The notes below the pieces were generated by a model. It did not search any database, was not told the DNA's origin, and saw only the letters and a list, made by a program, of their open reading frames with translations. Position numbers and translations under genes: made by a program. Positions 31,321 to 40,660 of a stretch of DNA of 59,738 nucleotides are shown here, piece by piece; within the stretch, counting starts at the first letter, position 1, and the number at the start of each line of letters is the position of its first letter. This DNA comes from Actinophytocola sp. Lineage in GTDB: Bacteria; Actinomycetota; Actinomycetes; Mycobacteriales; Pseudonocardiaceae. The DNA lies in contig NZ_WHTD01000034.1 in NCBI RefSeq assembly GCF_009379765.1, positions 1 through 59,738 on the forward strand, read 5' to 3'.

Positions 31321-32307
31321 TCAGCCGACGTCCACCCGCGGGCCCGCGTGGTTCAGCCACGTGTGGTCGTCGGGCGCGCCGGACGAGTCGATGGCGAACA
31401 CCTCCACCCGGTAGCGCCCGGCCGCGACCCCTTCGAGTACGGCGGTGAAGCCGTGCGCGGCGCCGTACCGCGGGTGGGTCCGGGCGATGTCGGCGCGGTC
31501 CTCCTGGGCCGGCAGGTTCGCGACCAGGGTGCGGCCGCCTGCCGGCGCGGTGAGGTACACGTGCACGGACGTGCTGGTCGTGGGGGTGTCCGGGTCGGCC
31601 GCCCAGCCCCGGACGGTGATCATCCCCTCGCCACCGGTGAGTTTGTCGACGTCGCCCACCGGCTGTGCGACGTCGGCCGGGGCACCCGTCAGGTCGACGA
31701 CGACGTCGTAGCGGTAGGGCAGGTACTCGCGGCTGTCGCCGTCACGTTCCACCCGGTAGACGCCGTATTTCACGGATCCGTCGCCGTGGTCGTACGCCCA
31801 GTAGGTGGTCATGGTCGCGTCCGCCCACCTGTCGAAGATCGCGACGTGGCCGTACCGGTGGCCGGCATCCTTCCGCGCGAGCAGGATGTCGCCGCGCCGC
31901 AGCTCGGCGAGGGAGCCCAGCGGGTGGGAGACCTCGGGCAGCGTGCCGGTCGAGTAGCTGAGGGGCAGCCGCCATGCCATGGAGACGAGGCCGGAGCAGT
32001 CCGACCGGTAGCCCTTGCCGTCCGGGTCGGGCGGGTAGACGCGGAGGTCGCGGACGAAGCCGGGGTCGCTGTTGCTCGCCTCGTACCAGAACCGCGCGCG
32101 GGCCATGATCTCGTCCCGGCTGACCGAGGGCAGCGCCGTGTCGGCGGAGAGCAGCCGAGCCTCGCCCTCGTTCTGGCTGTCCTCGGCGACCGCGTGTCGC
32201 TCGCCACCCACCTGGTCACCCGTGGGAAGCGCGACCACCGCCCCGACGACCACCGCGCATGCCACCGCGAGTTCGATCTTGTTCCTGCCGGTGCGCAGGA
32301 TGGACAT
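31321..32307 (-). CDS. exported NlpC/P60-like cell-wall hydrolase
   Basis: Encodes 328 residues: an N-terminal signal/anchor (LAVACAVVVGAVVALP, 13-28), then a papain-like amidase fold with Cys104 in YRSDCSGLVSMAW and His154 in YGHVAIFD, and a C-terminal beta domain (DKLTGGEGMITVRGWAADPDTP) like the adhesion-type modules of exported actinobacterial proteins. Probably cleaves peptidoglycan peptides. ATG 32307 follows GAGGAGC. Confidence 0.78.
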   Translation of the reverse strand: MSILRTGRNKIELAVACAVVVGAVVALPTGDQVGGERHAVAEDSQNEGEARLLSADTALPSVSRDEIMARARFWYEASNSDPGFVRDLRVYPPDPDGKGYRSDCSGLVSMAWRLPLSYSTGTLPEVSHPLGSLAELRRGDILLARKDAGHRYGHVAIFDRWADATMTTYWAYDHGDGSVKYGVYRVERDGDSREYLPYRYDVVVDLTGAPADVAQPVGDVDKLTGGEGMITVRGWAADPDTPTTSTSVHVYLTAPAGGRTLVANLPAQEDRADIARTHPRYGAAHGFTAVLEGVAAGRYRVEVFAIDSSGAPDDHTWLNHAGPRVDVG

Positions 32308-32429
32308 GGCAGCTCCTCGAATCGCCCGCACGTCGCCGCTCGGACGATCTCCGGAGCACCCCGCGTTCCGCCGGCCGGCCCAACCGTCGCGGATGCGAAC
32401 ATCCGGCCCAGCGGACAGCCGGTCCGCGG

Positions 32430-33407
32430 TCAGCTGCGGCGGCGGGCCTCGGCCAGCCGGAGCACCGCGCGCTGCAGCGCGTAGTCCGCGTCCGCCGCGA
32501 CGCCCTTGACGTCCGCGTTCACCTCGGCGACCACCTGCATCGCGACGACCAGCCCCTCCGGGTGCCAGCCGCGGGACTGGGACAGCGCCTTGCGCACCTT
32601 CCACGTGGGCATGCCGAGCTCGGTTGACAGCCGGTACGGGTCGACGCGGCCGGCGCCGGCGACCCGGGCGACCGTACGCACGGCGTCCGCGAGAGCGTCG
32701 GCGACCAGCACGTGCGGGACGCCGAGCTGCATCGCCCAGCGCAGCATCTCCAGCGCGCCGGGCACGTCGCCGGTGACGGCCTTCTCGGCCACCGCGAACC
32801 CGGTGACGTCGGCACGGCCGCGGTGGTAGCGGCGCACCTCGTCGGCGGTGACCTGCCCGCCGGTGTCCGCGACGAGCTGCGCGGCGGCCGACGCCAGCTC
32901 ACGCAGGTCCGAGCCGACCGAGTCGATCAGCACGGCCACCGCTTCCGCGTCGGACTTGCCACCCGCGCGGCGAATCTCGTTGCGCACGAACGCCTCGCGG
33001 TCCGCGGGCTTGGTGATCTTGGGGCAGTCGACGACATCCGCGTCGGCCGAGCGGAGCGCGGTGATCAGGTCCTTGGCGGGCTTGCGGCCACCGCCGGTGT
33101 GCAGCACGACGAGCTGCACACTTTCGGCGGGCTCGCGCAGGTAGGAGGTGATCGCGGCGGCGATGTCCTTGCCGGCGTCGTGCGCGCCCTCCAGGACGAT
33201 CACCCGACGCTCGGCGAACAGCGACGGGCTCACCAGCTCGGCGAGCTCGGGCGGGCTCAGGTCGGACACCTTGACCCGGGTCAGCTCGGCGGTCGGGTCG
33301 GCGAGCCGGGCGGCGTCCACCGCGGCCCGGACCGCGCGTTCCATCAGCAGCTCCTCCTCGCCGAGCACGAGCTGGAGGGCCGGCGGTGTCACGGCGGGTG
33401 ACTTCAC
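32430..33407 (-). CDS. holA: DNA polymerase III delta subunit
   Basis: Encodes 325 residues of the clamp-loader delta family: LQLVLGEEELLMERAV at the N terminus, IAAAITSYLREP..LVVLHTGGGRKPAK in the middle and the C-terminal helical RYHRGRADVTGFAVAEKAVTGD, ending LQRAVLRLAEARRRS. It opens the beta clamp during loading. GTG start at 33407. Unlike mycobacteria, where it directly follows comEC, here thrC and two further genes lie between. Confidence 0.93.
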   Translation of the reverse strand: MKSPAVTPPALQLVLGEEELLMERAVRAAVDAARLADPTAELTRVKVSDLSPPELAELVSPSLFAERRVIVLEGAHDAGKDIAAAITSYLREPAESVQLVVLHTGGGRKPAKDLITALRSADADVVDCPKITKPADREAFVRNEIRRAGGKSDAEAVAVLIDSVGSDLRELASAAAQLVADTGGQVTADEVRRYHRGRADVTGFAVAEKAVTGDVPGALEMLRWAMQLGVPHVLVADALADAVRTVARVAGAGRVDPYRLSTELGMPTWKVRKALSQSRGWHPEGLVVAMQVVAEVNADVKGVAADADYALQRAVLRLAEARRRS

Positions 33408-33577
33408 GCCGCCATCCTCGCACCATCGGCGCGGGCGCGCCGCCGAGACCCGCCGGACCCGTTCGACGCGGGACGCCCTGGCACCAACTCGGCTGAAGGC
33501 TCTCTCGAATGGTGGACCTCACATTGGCCGAGCGACCGGATCGTGCCGTAACGTGTTCGACAGACAACTGAATACAG

Positions 33578-33700
33578 CTCATCCAGAGGGGCAGAGGGAT
33601 CGGCCCGAAGAAGCCCCGGCAACCGGCGTCAGCCATTCGCTTTCCGCGAGGACGGCTACGACCACGGTGCCAATTCCGACCCGCTCGCGGGACAGATGAG
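33578..33700 (+). ncRNA. SAM riboswitch (SAM-I/SAM-IV superfamily) before thrC
   Basis: All core elements are visible: P1 CTCATC (33578-33583) pairs with GATGAG (33695-33700). Then come GAGGGATCGGCCC, GAAGCCCCGGCAACC and, before P1 closes, GGTGCCAATTCC. This is the S-adenosylmethionine aptamer. Immediately after, GAGG (33698-33701) can pair with CCTC (33707-33710), and the GAGGAG ribosome site overlaps P1, so SAM binding should hide the ribosome site of thrC: translational control. A TAACGT -10-like box lies at 33549-33554. Confidence 0.9.
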
Positions 33701-33713
33701 GAGATACCTCGCG

Positions 33714-34967
33714 ATGACGATTACTGCCGCCGGCACCACACTCGACCTCGGGCCCGCACGCGCCCTGACCTGTCGGGAGTGTGGCAACCAGGTGCCACTC
33801 GCCGCCGAGTTCGCGTGTGCCGAGTGTTTCGGTCCGCTCGAGGTCGCCTACGACTTCGGCGACATCACCCGGGCGGACATCGAGTCCGGCCCCCGCTCGA
33901 TCTGGCGCTACCGCCGCCTGCTGCCCGTACCGTCCGATGTGGACAAACACCCGAACACCGAGCCCGGCCTGACCCGCCTCGTGAAGGCCGACCGGCTGGC
34001 CGCTGTGCTCGGCGTGAAGTCGTTGTGGGTCAAGGACGACACCGGCAACCCGACGCACTCGTTCAAGGACCGGGTCGTGGCCGTGGCGCTGGCCGCCGCC
34101 CGTCAGCTCGGTTTCACCGTGCTGGCCTGCCCGTCCACCGGCAACCTGGCCAACGCCGTCGCCGCGGCCGCCGCCCGCGCCGGTTGGAGGTCGGTGGTGC
34201 TCATCCCGTCGTCGCTGGAGCGGGCAAAGATCCTGACGACAGCCGTGTACGACGGCGCGCTGATCGCCGTCGACGGCAACTACGACGACGTCAACCGGCT
34301 CGCCACCGAGCTCGCGGCGGAGCACGAGGACTGGGCGTTCGTGAACGTCAACGTGCGGCCGTACTACGCCGAGGGTTCGAAGACGCTCGGCTACGAGGTG
34401 GCCGAGCAGCTGGGGTGGCGCCTGCCCGACCAGGTGGTCGTCCCGGTCGCGTCCGGCGCCCAGCTCACCAAGGTGGACAAGGGTTTCCGCGAGCTCACCG
34501 AGCTGGGCCTCGTGGAAGGCAAGCCGTACCGGGTGTTCGGTGCCCAGGCCACGGGCTGCTCCCCCGTGTCGGCCGCGTTCAAGGCGGGCCTGGACGTCGT
34601 GCGCCCGGTGAAGCCCGACACGATCGCCCGCTCCCTGGCCATCGGCGCCCCCGCGGACGGGCCGTACGTGCTCGACGCCGTCCGCCGCACGAACGGCGCG
34701 GTGGAAGATGTGTCCGATGACGAGGTGGTGGAAGGAATCCGCCTGCTGGCCCGCACAGAAGGCATCTTCGCCGAAACCGCGGGCGGCGTGACCGTGGCAA
34801 CGGCCAAGAAGCTCATCGACACGGGCCAACTGGACCCCGAAGCCGAGACCGTACTGCTGATCACCGGCGACGGCCTCAAGACCCTGGACGCGGTCCAGGA
34901 CAAGATCGGCCCGAAGGCCACGGTTCCCCCGTCGGCAGCCGCGGTCCGCGCGGCCCTGGAGTCCTAA
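33714..34967 (+). CDS. thrC: threonine synthase
   Basis: Encodes 417 residues of a fold-type II PLP enzyme converting O-phosphohomoserine to threonine. PLP Lys118 lies in NPTHSFKDR, with ACPSTGNLANAVAAAAAR as the phosphate-binding part. The N terminus has a CxxC...CxxC ribbon (Cys20, 23, 35, 38), typical of the long actinobacterial class. ATG 33714 is used because GAGGAG lies 10 nt upstream; ATG 33696 lies inside the riboswitch stem. SAM control links threonine synthesis to methionine supply at the shared homoserine branch. Confidence 0.95.
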   Translation: MTITAAGTTLDLGPARALTCRECGNQVPLAAEFACAECFGPLEVAYDFGDITRADIESGPRSIWRYRRLLPVPSDVDKHPNTEPGLTRLVKADRLAAVLGVKSLWVKDDTGNPTHSFKDRVVAVALAAARQLGFTVLACPSTGNLANAVAAAAARAGWRSVVLIPSSLERAKILTTAVYDGALIAVDGNYDDVNRLATELAAEHEDWAFVNVNVRPYYAEGSKTLGYEVAEQLGWRLPDQVVVPVASGAQLTKVDKGFRELTELGLVEGKPYRVFGAQATGCSPVSAAFKAGLDVVRPVKPDTIARSLAIGAPADGPYVLDAVRRTNGAVEDVSDDEVVEGIRLLARTEGIFAETAGGVTVATAKKLIDTGQLDPEAETVLLITGDGLKTLDAVQDKIGPKATVPPSAAAVRAALES

Positions 34968-35005
34968 CCGGACGGACACCCCGGCCGGCCGGGTCTGCCC
35001 GCCAC

Positions 35006-35035
35006 GCCCGCGACCATCCACCGGTGGTCGCGGGC
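35006..35035. terminator. terminator between thrC and a convergent gene
   Basis: An 11-bp perfect stem (GCCCGCGACCA / TGGTCGCGGGC) with an 8-nt loop lies between the thrC stop and the 3' end of the gene at 35056. Confidence 0.7.
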
Positions 35036-35055
35036 GCGCGAGCCGCGATCCGCGG

Positions 35056-35670
35056 TCAGGGCAGGTTGGCGAGCAGGTTGCGGATGAAGCCGGGTGCGCC
35101 GACGCCCAGCACCATCCCCAGCGCCACCCCCACGCTCGCGTCGGTGGCGTCCGCGGATGGCTGGTACACCGCGGACATCGAGCGACCGTGGTCGGATGTG
35201 GACAGACGGGCCACCGGTCGGCCGTCGCGTTCCAGGCGGGCTCGCCAGCGGCGTTCGTGGCGCAGCAGGTACTCCCGACCGGCGATCGTCGCTCGGGCGT
35301 CGTAGGTCGCCCGGCGCATCGCGCGGCGGCCACAGTCCAAGGGCGCCTGCCGGCCGTCGACGTCCAGCCGCACGGCGTCGCGCCTCATCGGCGTGATCCG
35401 CGGCGGTGGGACGTTCCAGATCAGTCGCCGCTTCAGCGCGTTCGGCAGTGCGAGCACCGAGCTCAGGGTCAGCACGGCCCGCCACGGCCCGGTGATCGTC
35501 ACCACCCGCGGATCCCATTCGCCTGTCACGGTGAACATGCCGAACCGCTGGTCTGGCAGCCGGATCAGCACGGGCTCGGTGGGGATGTCGGCGCCGATCA
35601 CCGTCTTGCGCAGCCTGTCGAACACGAGCCGGCACGCTATCGGCTCGCCGCCGATCGGTCCAACCGACAT
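35056..35670 (-). CDS. conserved-looking protein of unknown function
   Basis: Encodes 204 residues. The first ~90 residues are beta-rich (CRLVFDRLRKTVIGADIPTE, PDQRFGMFTVTGEWDPRVVTITGPW). The middle is basic, and the C terminus has a small-residue-rich helix (DASVGVALGMVLGVGAPGFI) that may touch a membrane. No catalytic motif is apparent. ATG 35670 is the most plausible start; upstream frames run into the antisense of the serine hydrolase gene. Confidence 0.6.
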   Translation of the reverse strand: MSVGPIGGEPIACRLVFDRLRKTVIGADIPTEPVLIRLPDQRFGMFTVTGEWDPRVVTITGPWRAVLTLSSVLALPNALKRRLIWNVPPPRITPMRRDAVRLDVDGRQAPLDCGRRAMRRATYDARATIAGREYLLRHERRWRARLERDGRPVARLSTSDHGRSMSAVYQPSADATDASVGVALGMVLGVGAPGFIRNLLANLP

Positions 35671-35766
35671 GTGTGACAAACCCCGAGGAAATGTCAGGGT
35701 GCACCAGGGTCGAACCCGGGCGATCACCCGATGCCCGCGATGATCACCGCCAGCACGCTCATCCAC

Positions 35767-36996
35767 ATGACATCGACCAACCGCAAGACCTCCCGCCGGG
35801 TGGCACTGGTGACCTCGACCGTGACGGTCGCGTTGGCCGTCGGCCTCGGCGCCGCCACACCGGCCGTAGCCGCGCCGGCCGCGCCCCACGCGCCACTCGA
35901 GTCCGCCCAGGCCGACGAGTCCCTGCCGCCGCTGGATCCCGAGCTCTTCCGCAAAGCGATCGGTGGCCTGCCGGACGACGAGGTGACCGGCGCGCTCGTG
36001 CAGGTCCGCGGTTCGGCCGGCGAGTGGGAGGGCACCTCCGGGGTCGGCAACATCCACACCGGTCGGCCGGTACCGCAGAACGCCCGGTTCCGCATCGGCA
36101 GCGTCACCAAGACGTTCACCGCGACGGCCGTGCTGCGGCTCGCCGGCCAGGGCAAGATCGACCTTGACCGCCCGGTGCAGGACTACCTGCCGGGTGTGCT
36201 CCCCGCCGACTACCCACCGGTGCCGCTGCGCACGCTGCTCAACCACACCAACGGCCTGCCCGGCCTCGAGATCCCGCACAAGGACCCGACGTGGTTCCTC
36301 GCGCACCGGTTCGACACGTGGACTCCCGACCAGCTCGTACGCGGCGCCACCCAGGGTGTGCCGATCCGCTTCGCGCCGGGCACCAAGCAGGAGTACGGCA
36401 ACGTCGGCCTGCACGTCGCCGGCATGCTGATCGAGAAGGTCACCGGCCGCCCGTACGCCGACGCGATCCGGAACGGCATCATTCGTCCACTACACCTGAC
36501 CAACACCTTCCTTCCTGGGGCGGACGTGAGGATCCCCGGCCCGGTCTCCCGCGGCTACGAGGCCATGGACATCGGTGGGCACACCGTCTACGTCGACGTC
36601 ACCGAGGCCAACCCCACGCTCCAGTGGTCCGCGTCGGAGATGATCTCCAACGCGCCCGACCTGGACCGTTTCGCCGTGGCCCTGCTCGGCGGTCGGCTGA
36701 CGAAGCCCGAGCAGACCGCCGAGCTGTTCACCGTCCCCGACGTCCCGATGTACGACGGCGACGACGATCCGTCCAACGACCAGCCCGCGGTGTACAGCGT
36801 CGGCATCACCCGCTACCACGTCGGCCCGTACGAGTTCTGGGGCAAGACCGGCGACCGGCCCGGCTTCGCGTGCGCCTTCGGCGCGACCCGCGACCTCGCC
36901 CGCCGCGTGGTGTTCTCCGCGAACAAGATCCACATGGCGGCCGACCAGCCCGCGATCGCCGAGCGCATCATCGCGGCGTCGGCCGGCATCGGCTGA
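35767..36996 (+). CDS. secreted serine hydrolase of the class C beta-lactamase / DD-peptidase fold
   Basis: Encodes 409 residues: signal peptide (RRVALVTSTVTVALAVGLGA, cleavage near AVAA-PAA), SxxK motif at Ser112/Lys115 (SVTK), YxN in KQEYGNVG and the KTG-like motif in FWGKTGDRPG. It should act on D-Ala-D-Ala-type peptides or esters outside the cell. Three in-frame starts exist (35731, 35740, 35767). The last gives a normal-length signal peptide and has CACGCT 7 nt upstream. It is divergent from the unknown gene and ends before a terminator. Confidence 0.88.
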   Translation: MTSTNRKTSRRVALVTSTVTVALAVGLGAATPAVAAPAAPHAPLESAQADESLPPLDPELFRKAIGGLPDDEVTGALVQVRGSAGEWEGTSGVGNIHTGRPVPQNARFRIGSVTKTFTATAVLRLAGQGKIDLDRPVQDYLPGVLPADYPPVPLRTLLNHTNGLPGLEIPHKDPTWFLAHRFDTWTPDQLVRGATQGVPIRFAPGTKQEYGNVGLHVAGMLIEKVTGRPYADAIRNGIIRPLHLTNTFLPGADVRIPGPVSRGYEAMDIGGHTVYVDVTEANPTLQWSASEMISNAPDLDRFAVALLGGRLTKPEQTAELFTVPDVPMYDGDDDPSNDQPAVYSVGITRYHVGPYEFWGKTGDRPGFACAFGATRDLARRVVFSANKIHMAADQPAIAERIIAASAGIG

Positions 36997-37030
36997 CCCA
37001 CGGCCGACCCACGGACCGACCCGCGGAGCC

Positions 37031-37062
37031 ACGGGGATCACCGCACAGCCGGTGGTCCCCGT
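37031..37062. terminator. terminator between the serine hydrolase and comEC
   Basis: A 12-bp stem (ACGGGGATCACC / GGTGGTCCCCGT, one G-T pair) with an 8-nt loop. Just before it, 36994-37030 holds three imperfect 12-bp direct repeats of the type GACCCACGGACC. Confidence 0.65.
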
Positions 37063-37136
37063 CGGCGCGTGCCTCCTGGTTCGAACCCGCCCAGCCACAG
37101 GCCCACATCGCCGAGCCGAGGTTCTCGCACCCGTCC

Positions 37137-39551
37137 TCACGGTCGGCCGGCACCGGGTGGGCCTCTGGCCGCGCCGCGGGTGACCGCACGTGGGCCGGAG
37201 TCGCCCGGCACGATTGCCGCGTCGCCGCCCGTGTCGGTGCGGATCACCAGCGTCCCCAAGTGGCCGAGCGCCCGCAGTGTGATCGGGCTGGGGTGGCCGT
37301 ACCGGTTGCCGGCACCCACACTCACCACCGCGATCCGGGGCCGGATCGCCTCGAACAGCTCCGGCGTCGTGTGCCGGCTGCCGTGGTGCGGGACCTTGAC
37401 CACCTCCGCGGACAGGTCCGCCCGCGAGCTCAGCAAGTGCGCCTGCGCCGCCAGCTCGACATCGCCGCTGAGCAGGATCCGCCCCGCCGGCGTGGCGGCC
37501 CGGATGACCACCGACGCGTTGTTGATCTCGGTGCCATCGGCCTCGGCCGCCGGCATCACCTCCTTTCCTCCTGGTGCCAACACCTCGAGCGAGAGCCCTG
37601 GCCAGTCCAGTCGCCGCCCGGCATCCAGCTGCACGATCGGCACGCCGGCCTCGGCGGCCTTCGCTCGCACCTCCTTCCAAGCCCAGTCCGGCGCCCGCGC
37701 AGGGCCCACACCCACCGCGCCGACCGCCCGGTCGTCCAGCACCGCGTCGAGCCCACCGACGTGGTCGGCGTGCAGGTGGGTGAGCACCACGAGCGGCACC
37801 CGCGACACGTCGAGCCGTTCGAGGCACCCGGCCAGCGGACCCGGCTCCGGACCGGTGTCCACCACCACCGCACGGCCTTCGTCGGCCGTCGCAAGCACCA
37901 GAGCGTCACCCTGGCCGACGTCGCAAGCGACCATCGCCCACCCGGGCGGCGGCCACCCGGGAGCGATCACCCGCACCGGGATGACCACGACGAGCAGGCC
38001 GGCCAACGCCGCCCCGACCAGCACCCGCAGCCGCCGGTGACGCAACGCGGCCACGAGCAACACCACGCAGGCCACCAGCAGCAGCCCGCCCCACCACCCG
38101 TCCGGCCAGTCGATCACGGCGCCCGGGACACGCGACGCCTGCCGGCCGACCAGGATCAGCCAGTCGGCCTCCGGCCCGGCAAGCCGAACCAGCAGCTCGG
38201 CCAACCACGGCATCACCGGCGCGGCCACAGCCGCCAGCACACCCAGCACCGTGGCCGGCGCGACAACCGGCGCGGCCGCGAGGTTGGCGACCACTGCCAC
38301 GAGGCTGACCTGCCCGGCCATCCCGGCCACCACGGGCGCGGTGACCAGGTGCGCGGCCGCCGGCACCGCGAGCGCCTCGGCAAGCCCACGCGGCACTCCC
38401 CGCGCGGCCAGCCGATCGGCCCACCGCGGCGCGAGCAACACCAGCCCGGCCGTGGCCAGCACCGACAGCGCGAACCCGAAGCTGACCGCCATCGCCGGGT
38501 CCCACAGCACCAGCAGCACCACCGCCGTACCGAGTGCTGGCAGCGCCGCGCGCTCTCGTCCGATGGCCAGGGCCAGCAGTCCCACCGCGCCCATCACGCC
38601 GGCCCGCAGCACGCTCGGCTCGGGCCCGGCCAGCACGACGAACCCGATCAGTGCCAGCATGGCGCCCGCCGCAGCGCCCCGAGGCCCGACCCGCAGCGCC
38701 CGCAGCAGCAACAGCACCGCCACGCACACGATCGCGAGGTTCGCGCCGCTGACCGCCAGCAGATGTGTCAGGCCCGCGGTCCGGAACTCCTCCTCGACCT
38801 GCCGCGACAGCCGGTCGGTGTCGCCGACGACCAGACCGGGCAAGAGCCCGGCGGGCTCCGGATCGAGCACGCCGGCGGCGTCTCGCAGCCCGGACCGTAA
38901 CTCCTGCGCGACGCGCTGCCAGACGGCCGCCCCGGTGACCTCGTCCGGCGGCCCGCGGACCCGCAACATCGCCACGGTGAGCTCGCCGGTCCGCGCGGGC
39001 GCCAGCCGCGCGGTGGCGGTGACGTCCTGCCCGGGGAGCAGCGACGACCACCCGTCCGCCGGCGCGATCAGCACCACCCGGCCGGTGGTCGCCACCGCCG
39101 CCCGGCCGACCATCGCGTCCCGCACCCGCGCCGGCAGCACGACCGCACGCACCCCGCCCTGCTGCCCACCGAACCCGGCGGAGAACACCGGCCGGGGGCG
39201 CTCGGTGATCGTCACCCGGAACACTCCCGACGCGCCGCCATCGGCATGGGCCCGCAACGCGTCGTCCGCGGCGTCCCGCAACCGGCCGGTGTTGCCTACG
39301 GCCACCAGAAGCCCGCAGATGACCAGTGACCAACCCACCCCGAGGCGCCACCACCGCACCACGGGCGGCCGCCCCCGCGCGGCCCGCAACACGACCGTCC
39401 CGCAGGCGATGGCGACGACACCGACGGTCGCGACCCACCACCAGCCCACCAGCAGCCCGAGCATCGTCGCGAGCCACACCGCCAGCGCCGCCGGCACGAG
39501 CCGCCAGTCCGGTCCCGCGGCGAGGTCGAGATCGCGGTCCACGAGACTCAC
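37137..39551 (-). CDS. comEC: ComEC/Rec2 DNA-uptake channel with metallo-beta-lactamase domain
   Basis: Encodes 804 residues: an N-terminal soluble OB region between membrane helices, the competence membrane domain (~230-520, with HLLAVSGANLAIV and multiple TM helices) and a C-terminal metallo-beta-lactamase domain with VACDVGQGDALVL, VVVDTGPEPG and the metal motif LTHLHADHVGG, later VVKVPHHGSRH. It is expected to translocate single-stranded DNA. The GTG at 39551 overlaps the comEA stop (GTGA), excluding the longer open frame. Confidence 0.93.
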   Translation of the reverse strand: MSLVDRDLDLAAGPDWRLVPAALAVWLATMLGLLVGWWWVATVGVVAIACGTVVLRAARGRPPVVRWWRLGVGWSLVICGLLVAVGNTGRLRDAADDALRAHADGGASGVFRVTITERPRPVFSAGFGGQQGGVRAVVLPARVRDAMVGRAAVATTGRVVLIAPADGWSSLLPGQDVTATARLAPARTGELTVAMLRVRGPPDEVTGAAVWQRVAQELRSGLRDAAGVLDPEPAGLLPGLVVGDTDRLSRQVEEEFRTAGLTHLLAVSGANLAIVCVAVLLLLRALRVGPRGAAAGAMLALIGFVVLAGPEPSVLRAGVMGAVGLLALAIGRERAALPALGTAVVLLVLWDPAMAVSFGFALSVLATAGLVLLAPRWADRLAARGVPRGLAEALAVPAAAHLVTAPVVAGMAGQVSLVAVVANLAAAPVVAPATVLGVLAAVAAPVMPWLAELLVRLAGPEADWLILVGRQASRVPGAVIDWPDGWWGGLLLVACVVLLVAALRHRRLRVLVGAALAGLLVVVIPVRVIAPGWPPPGWAMVACDVGQGDALVLATADEGRAVVVDTGPEPGPLAGCLERLDVSRVPLVVLTHLHADHVGGLDAVLDDRAVGAVGVGPARAPDWAWKEVRAKAAEAGVPIVQLDAGRRLDWPGLSLEVLAPGGKEVMPAAEADGTEINNASVVIRAATPAGRILLSGDVELAAQAHLLSSRADLSAEVVKVPHHGSRHTTPELFEAIRPRIAVVSVGAGNRYGHPSPITLRALGHLGTLVIRTDTGGDAAIVPGDSGPRAVTRGAARGPPGAGRP

Positions 39552-40519
39552 CGGGCCACCACCATGTCCTTGAGCTTGGCGAACCGGGACGGGCCGATCC
39601 CGTCGATCTCGCGGAGCTGCTCGACCGAGGAGAACCGGCCGTGCTCGGTGCGCCAGTCGACGATCCGCTGCGCGGTCACCGGTCCCACCCCGGGCAACGT
39701 GTCCAGGGACATCAGGGACGCGGAGTTGAGGTCGACACGCTCGGCCCCCGGCCGGCCGTTGCCGGAGGCCGCGCCCGGCGGCTCGGCGTTGGGCGGGGTC
39801 GGGACGCCGACATAGATCTGCTCGCCGTCGGTGAGGCGCCGGGCGAGGTTGAGACCGCTCAGGTTCACCCCCGCGGCCGGACCACCGGCCGCCTTCAGCG
39901 CGTCGGCGACCCGCGCGCCGCCCGGCAACGTGACCAGACCGGGCGAGGCCACCCGGCCGACCACGCTGATGACGATCGACCCGCCGGCATCGGGTGGCGA
40001 CGCGACGCTCGACGCCAGGCCCTCGCTGACCGCCGCGGCCGGCAGGGCGGGCGGCACCTCGGTTTCGTAGCCGCGACCGGACATCACCAGCCCGACCGCG
40101 ACCGCGATCCCGAGCAGGACGGCACCGACCGTGGCCGCGACGGCGAGTCGCCTGCGCGGGCGCGCCGCCGCACGGTCGGGCAACCAGCGCTCGAGCGCCC
40201 GGTCCACCTGCCTGCGCCACCACGGTTCCGCGGCGGGCAAGGGTGCGCCGAGCAACACGCGCTCGGCCTCCACCGGCTCGGCGCCGTCCGATGGCGGTGG
40301 GTCGGCTCCGGTGTCGGGCGGCGGAGGCGCCACCTCCGGCCGCCAGTCGGGCTCGGCACGCGGCGGGCGTGCGTCGAGCGAGACGTCGAGCCATGGCTGA
40401 TCGGCGGGCAGCGCCACGGATTCCGCGGGGCGGTCGGCTCTGGCCTGGCTGATCAGCCGGTCGAGTCGGCCCCAGGCTCGGGCACTGCGTCGGTCGTGTC
40501 GGGAGGTTGTGTCGATCAC
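39548..40519 (-). CDS. comEA: ComEA-like DNA receptor (SLBB + helix-hairpin-helix)
   Basis: Encodes 323 residues: a cytoplasmic Pro/acidic N terminus, one TM helix (LAVAATVGAVLLGIAVAVGLV), an SLBB-like domain (VVGRVASPGLVTLPGGARVADAL) and a C-terminal HhH DNA-binding domain (VDLNSASLMSLDTLPGVGPVTAQRIVDWR). GTG 40519 is preferred over GTG 40543 because a TAGCGT -10 (40527-40532) lies exactly 7 nt before it. Two DnaA-box 9-mers lie ~50 bp upstream. Forms a competence operon with comEC. Confidence 0.9.
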   Translation of the reverse strand: MIDTTSRHDRRSARAWGRLDRLISQARADRPAESVALPADQPWLDVSLDARPPRAEPDWRPEVAPPPPDTGADPPPSDGAEPVEAERVLLGAPLPAAEPWWRRQVDRALERWLPDRAAARPRRRLAVAATVGAVLLGIAVAVGLVMSGRGYETEVPPALPAAAVSEGLASSVASPPDAGGSIVISVVGRVASPGLVTLPGGARVADALKAAGGPAAGVNLSGLNLARRLTDGEQIYVGVPTPPNAEPPGAASGNGRPGAERVDLNSASLMSLDTLPGVGPVTAQRIVDWRTEHGRFSSVEQLREIDGIGPSRFAKLKDMVVAR

Positions 40520-40571
40520 GCCTTCGACGCTATGCCCGGTCACCCCCGCGCCGGGCCGGTCGCCGCTCCGC

Positions 40572-40599
40572 TGTGGACAAGTGAGTCGGGTGTGGACAA
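40572..40599 (-). promoter_or_regulatory. two direct perfect DnaA boxes upstream of comEA
   Basis: TTGTCCACA (minus strand) occurs at 40572-40580 and 40591-40599, same orientation, 19 bp apart. Both match the actinobacterial DnaA box exactly and lie in the 141-bp gap between comEA and degV, 40-70 bp upstream of the comEA -10. They could tie comEA expression to DnaA or act as a titration site. Confidence 0.6.
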
Positions 40600-40660
40600 C
40601 CGGCGCGGGAATCCTTGCTGTGCGGCGGAGTTGTCGGTCCGGTGTGCGAGGCTGGCGGGT

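Noticed and set aside
37079..37100. tRNA-like GGTTCGAACCC
   Set aside because: Flanking bases do not form a T-arm, acceptor or anticodon arm; no cloverleaf can be drawn.
37137..40394. 1085-residue version of ComEC
   Set aside because: The extension is out-of-frame comEA sequence; the GTG at 39551 overlaps the comEA stop as expected for coupled genes.
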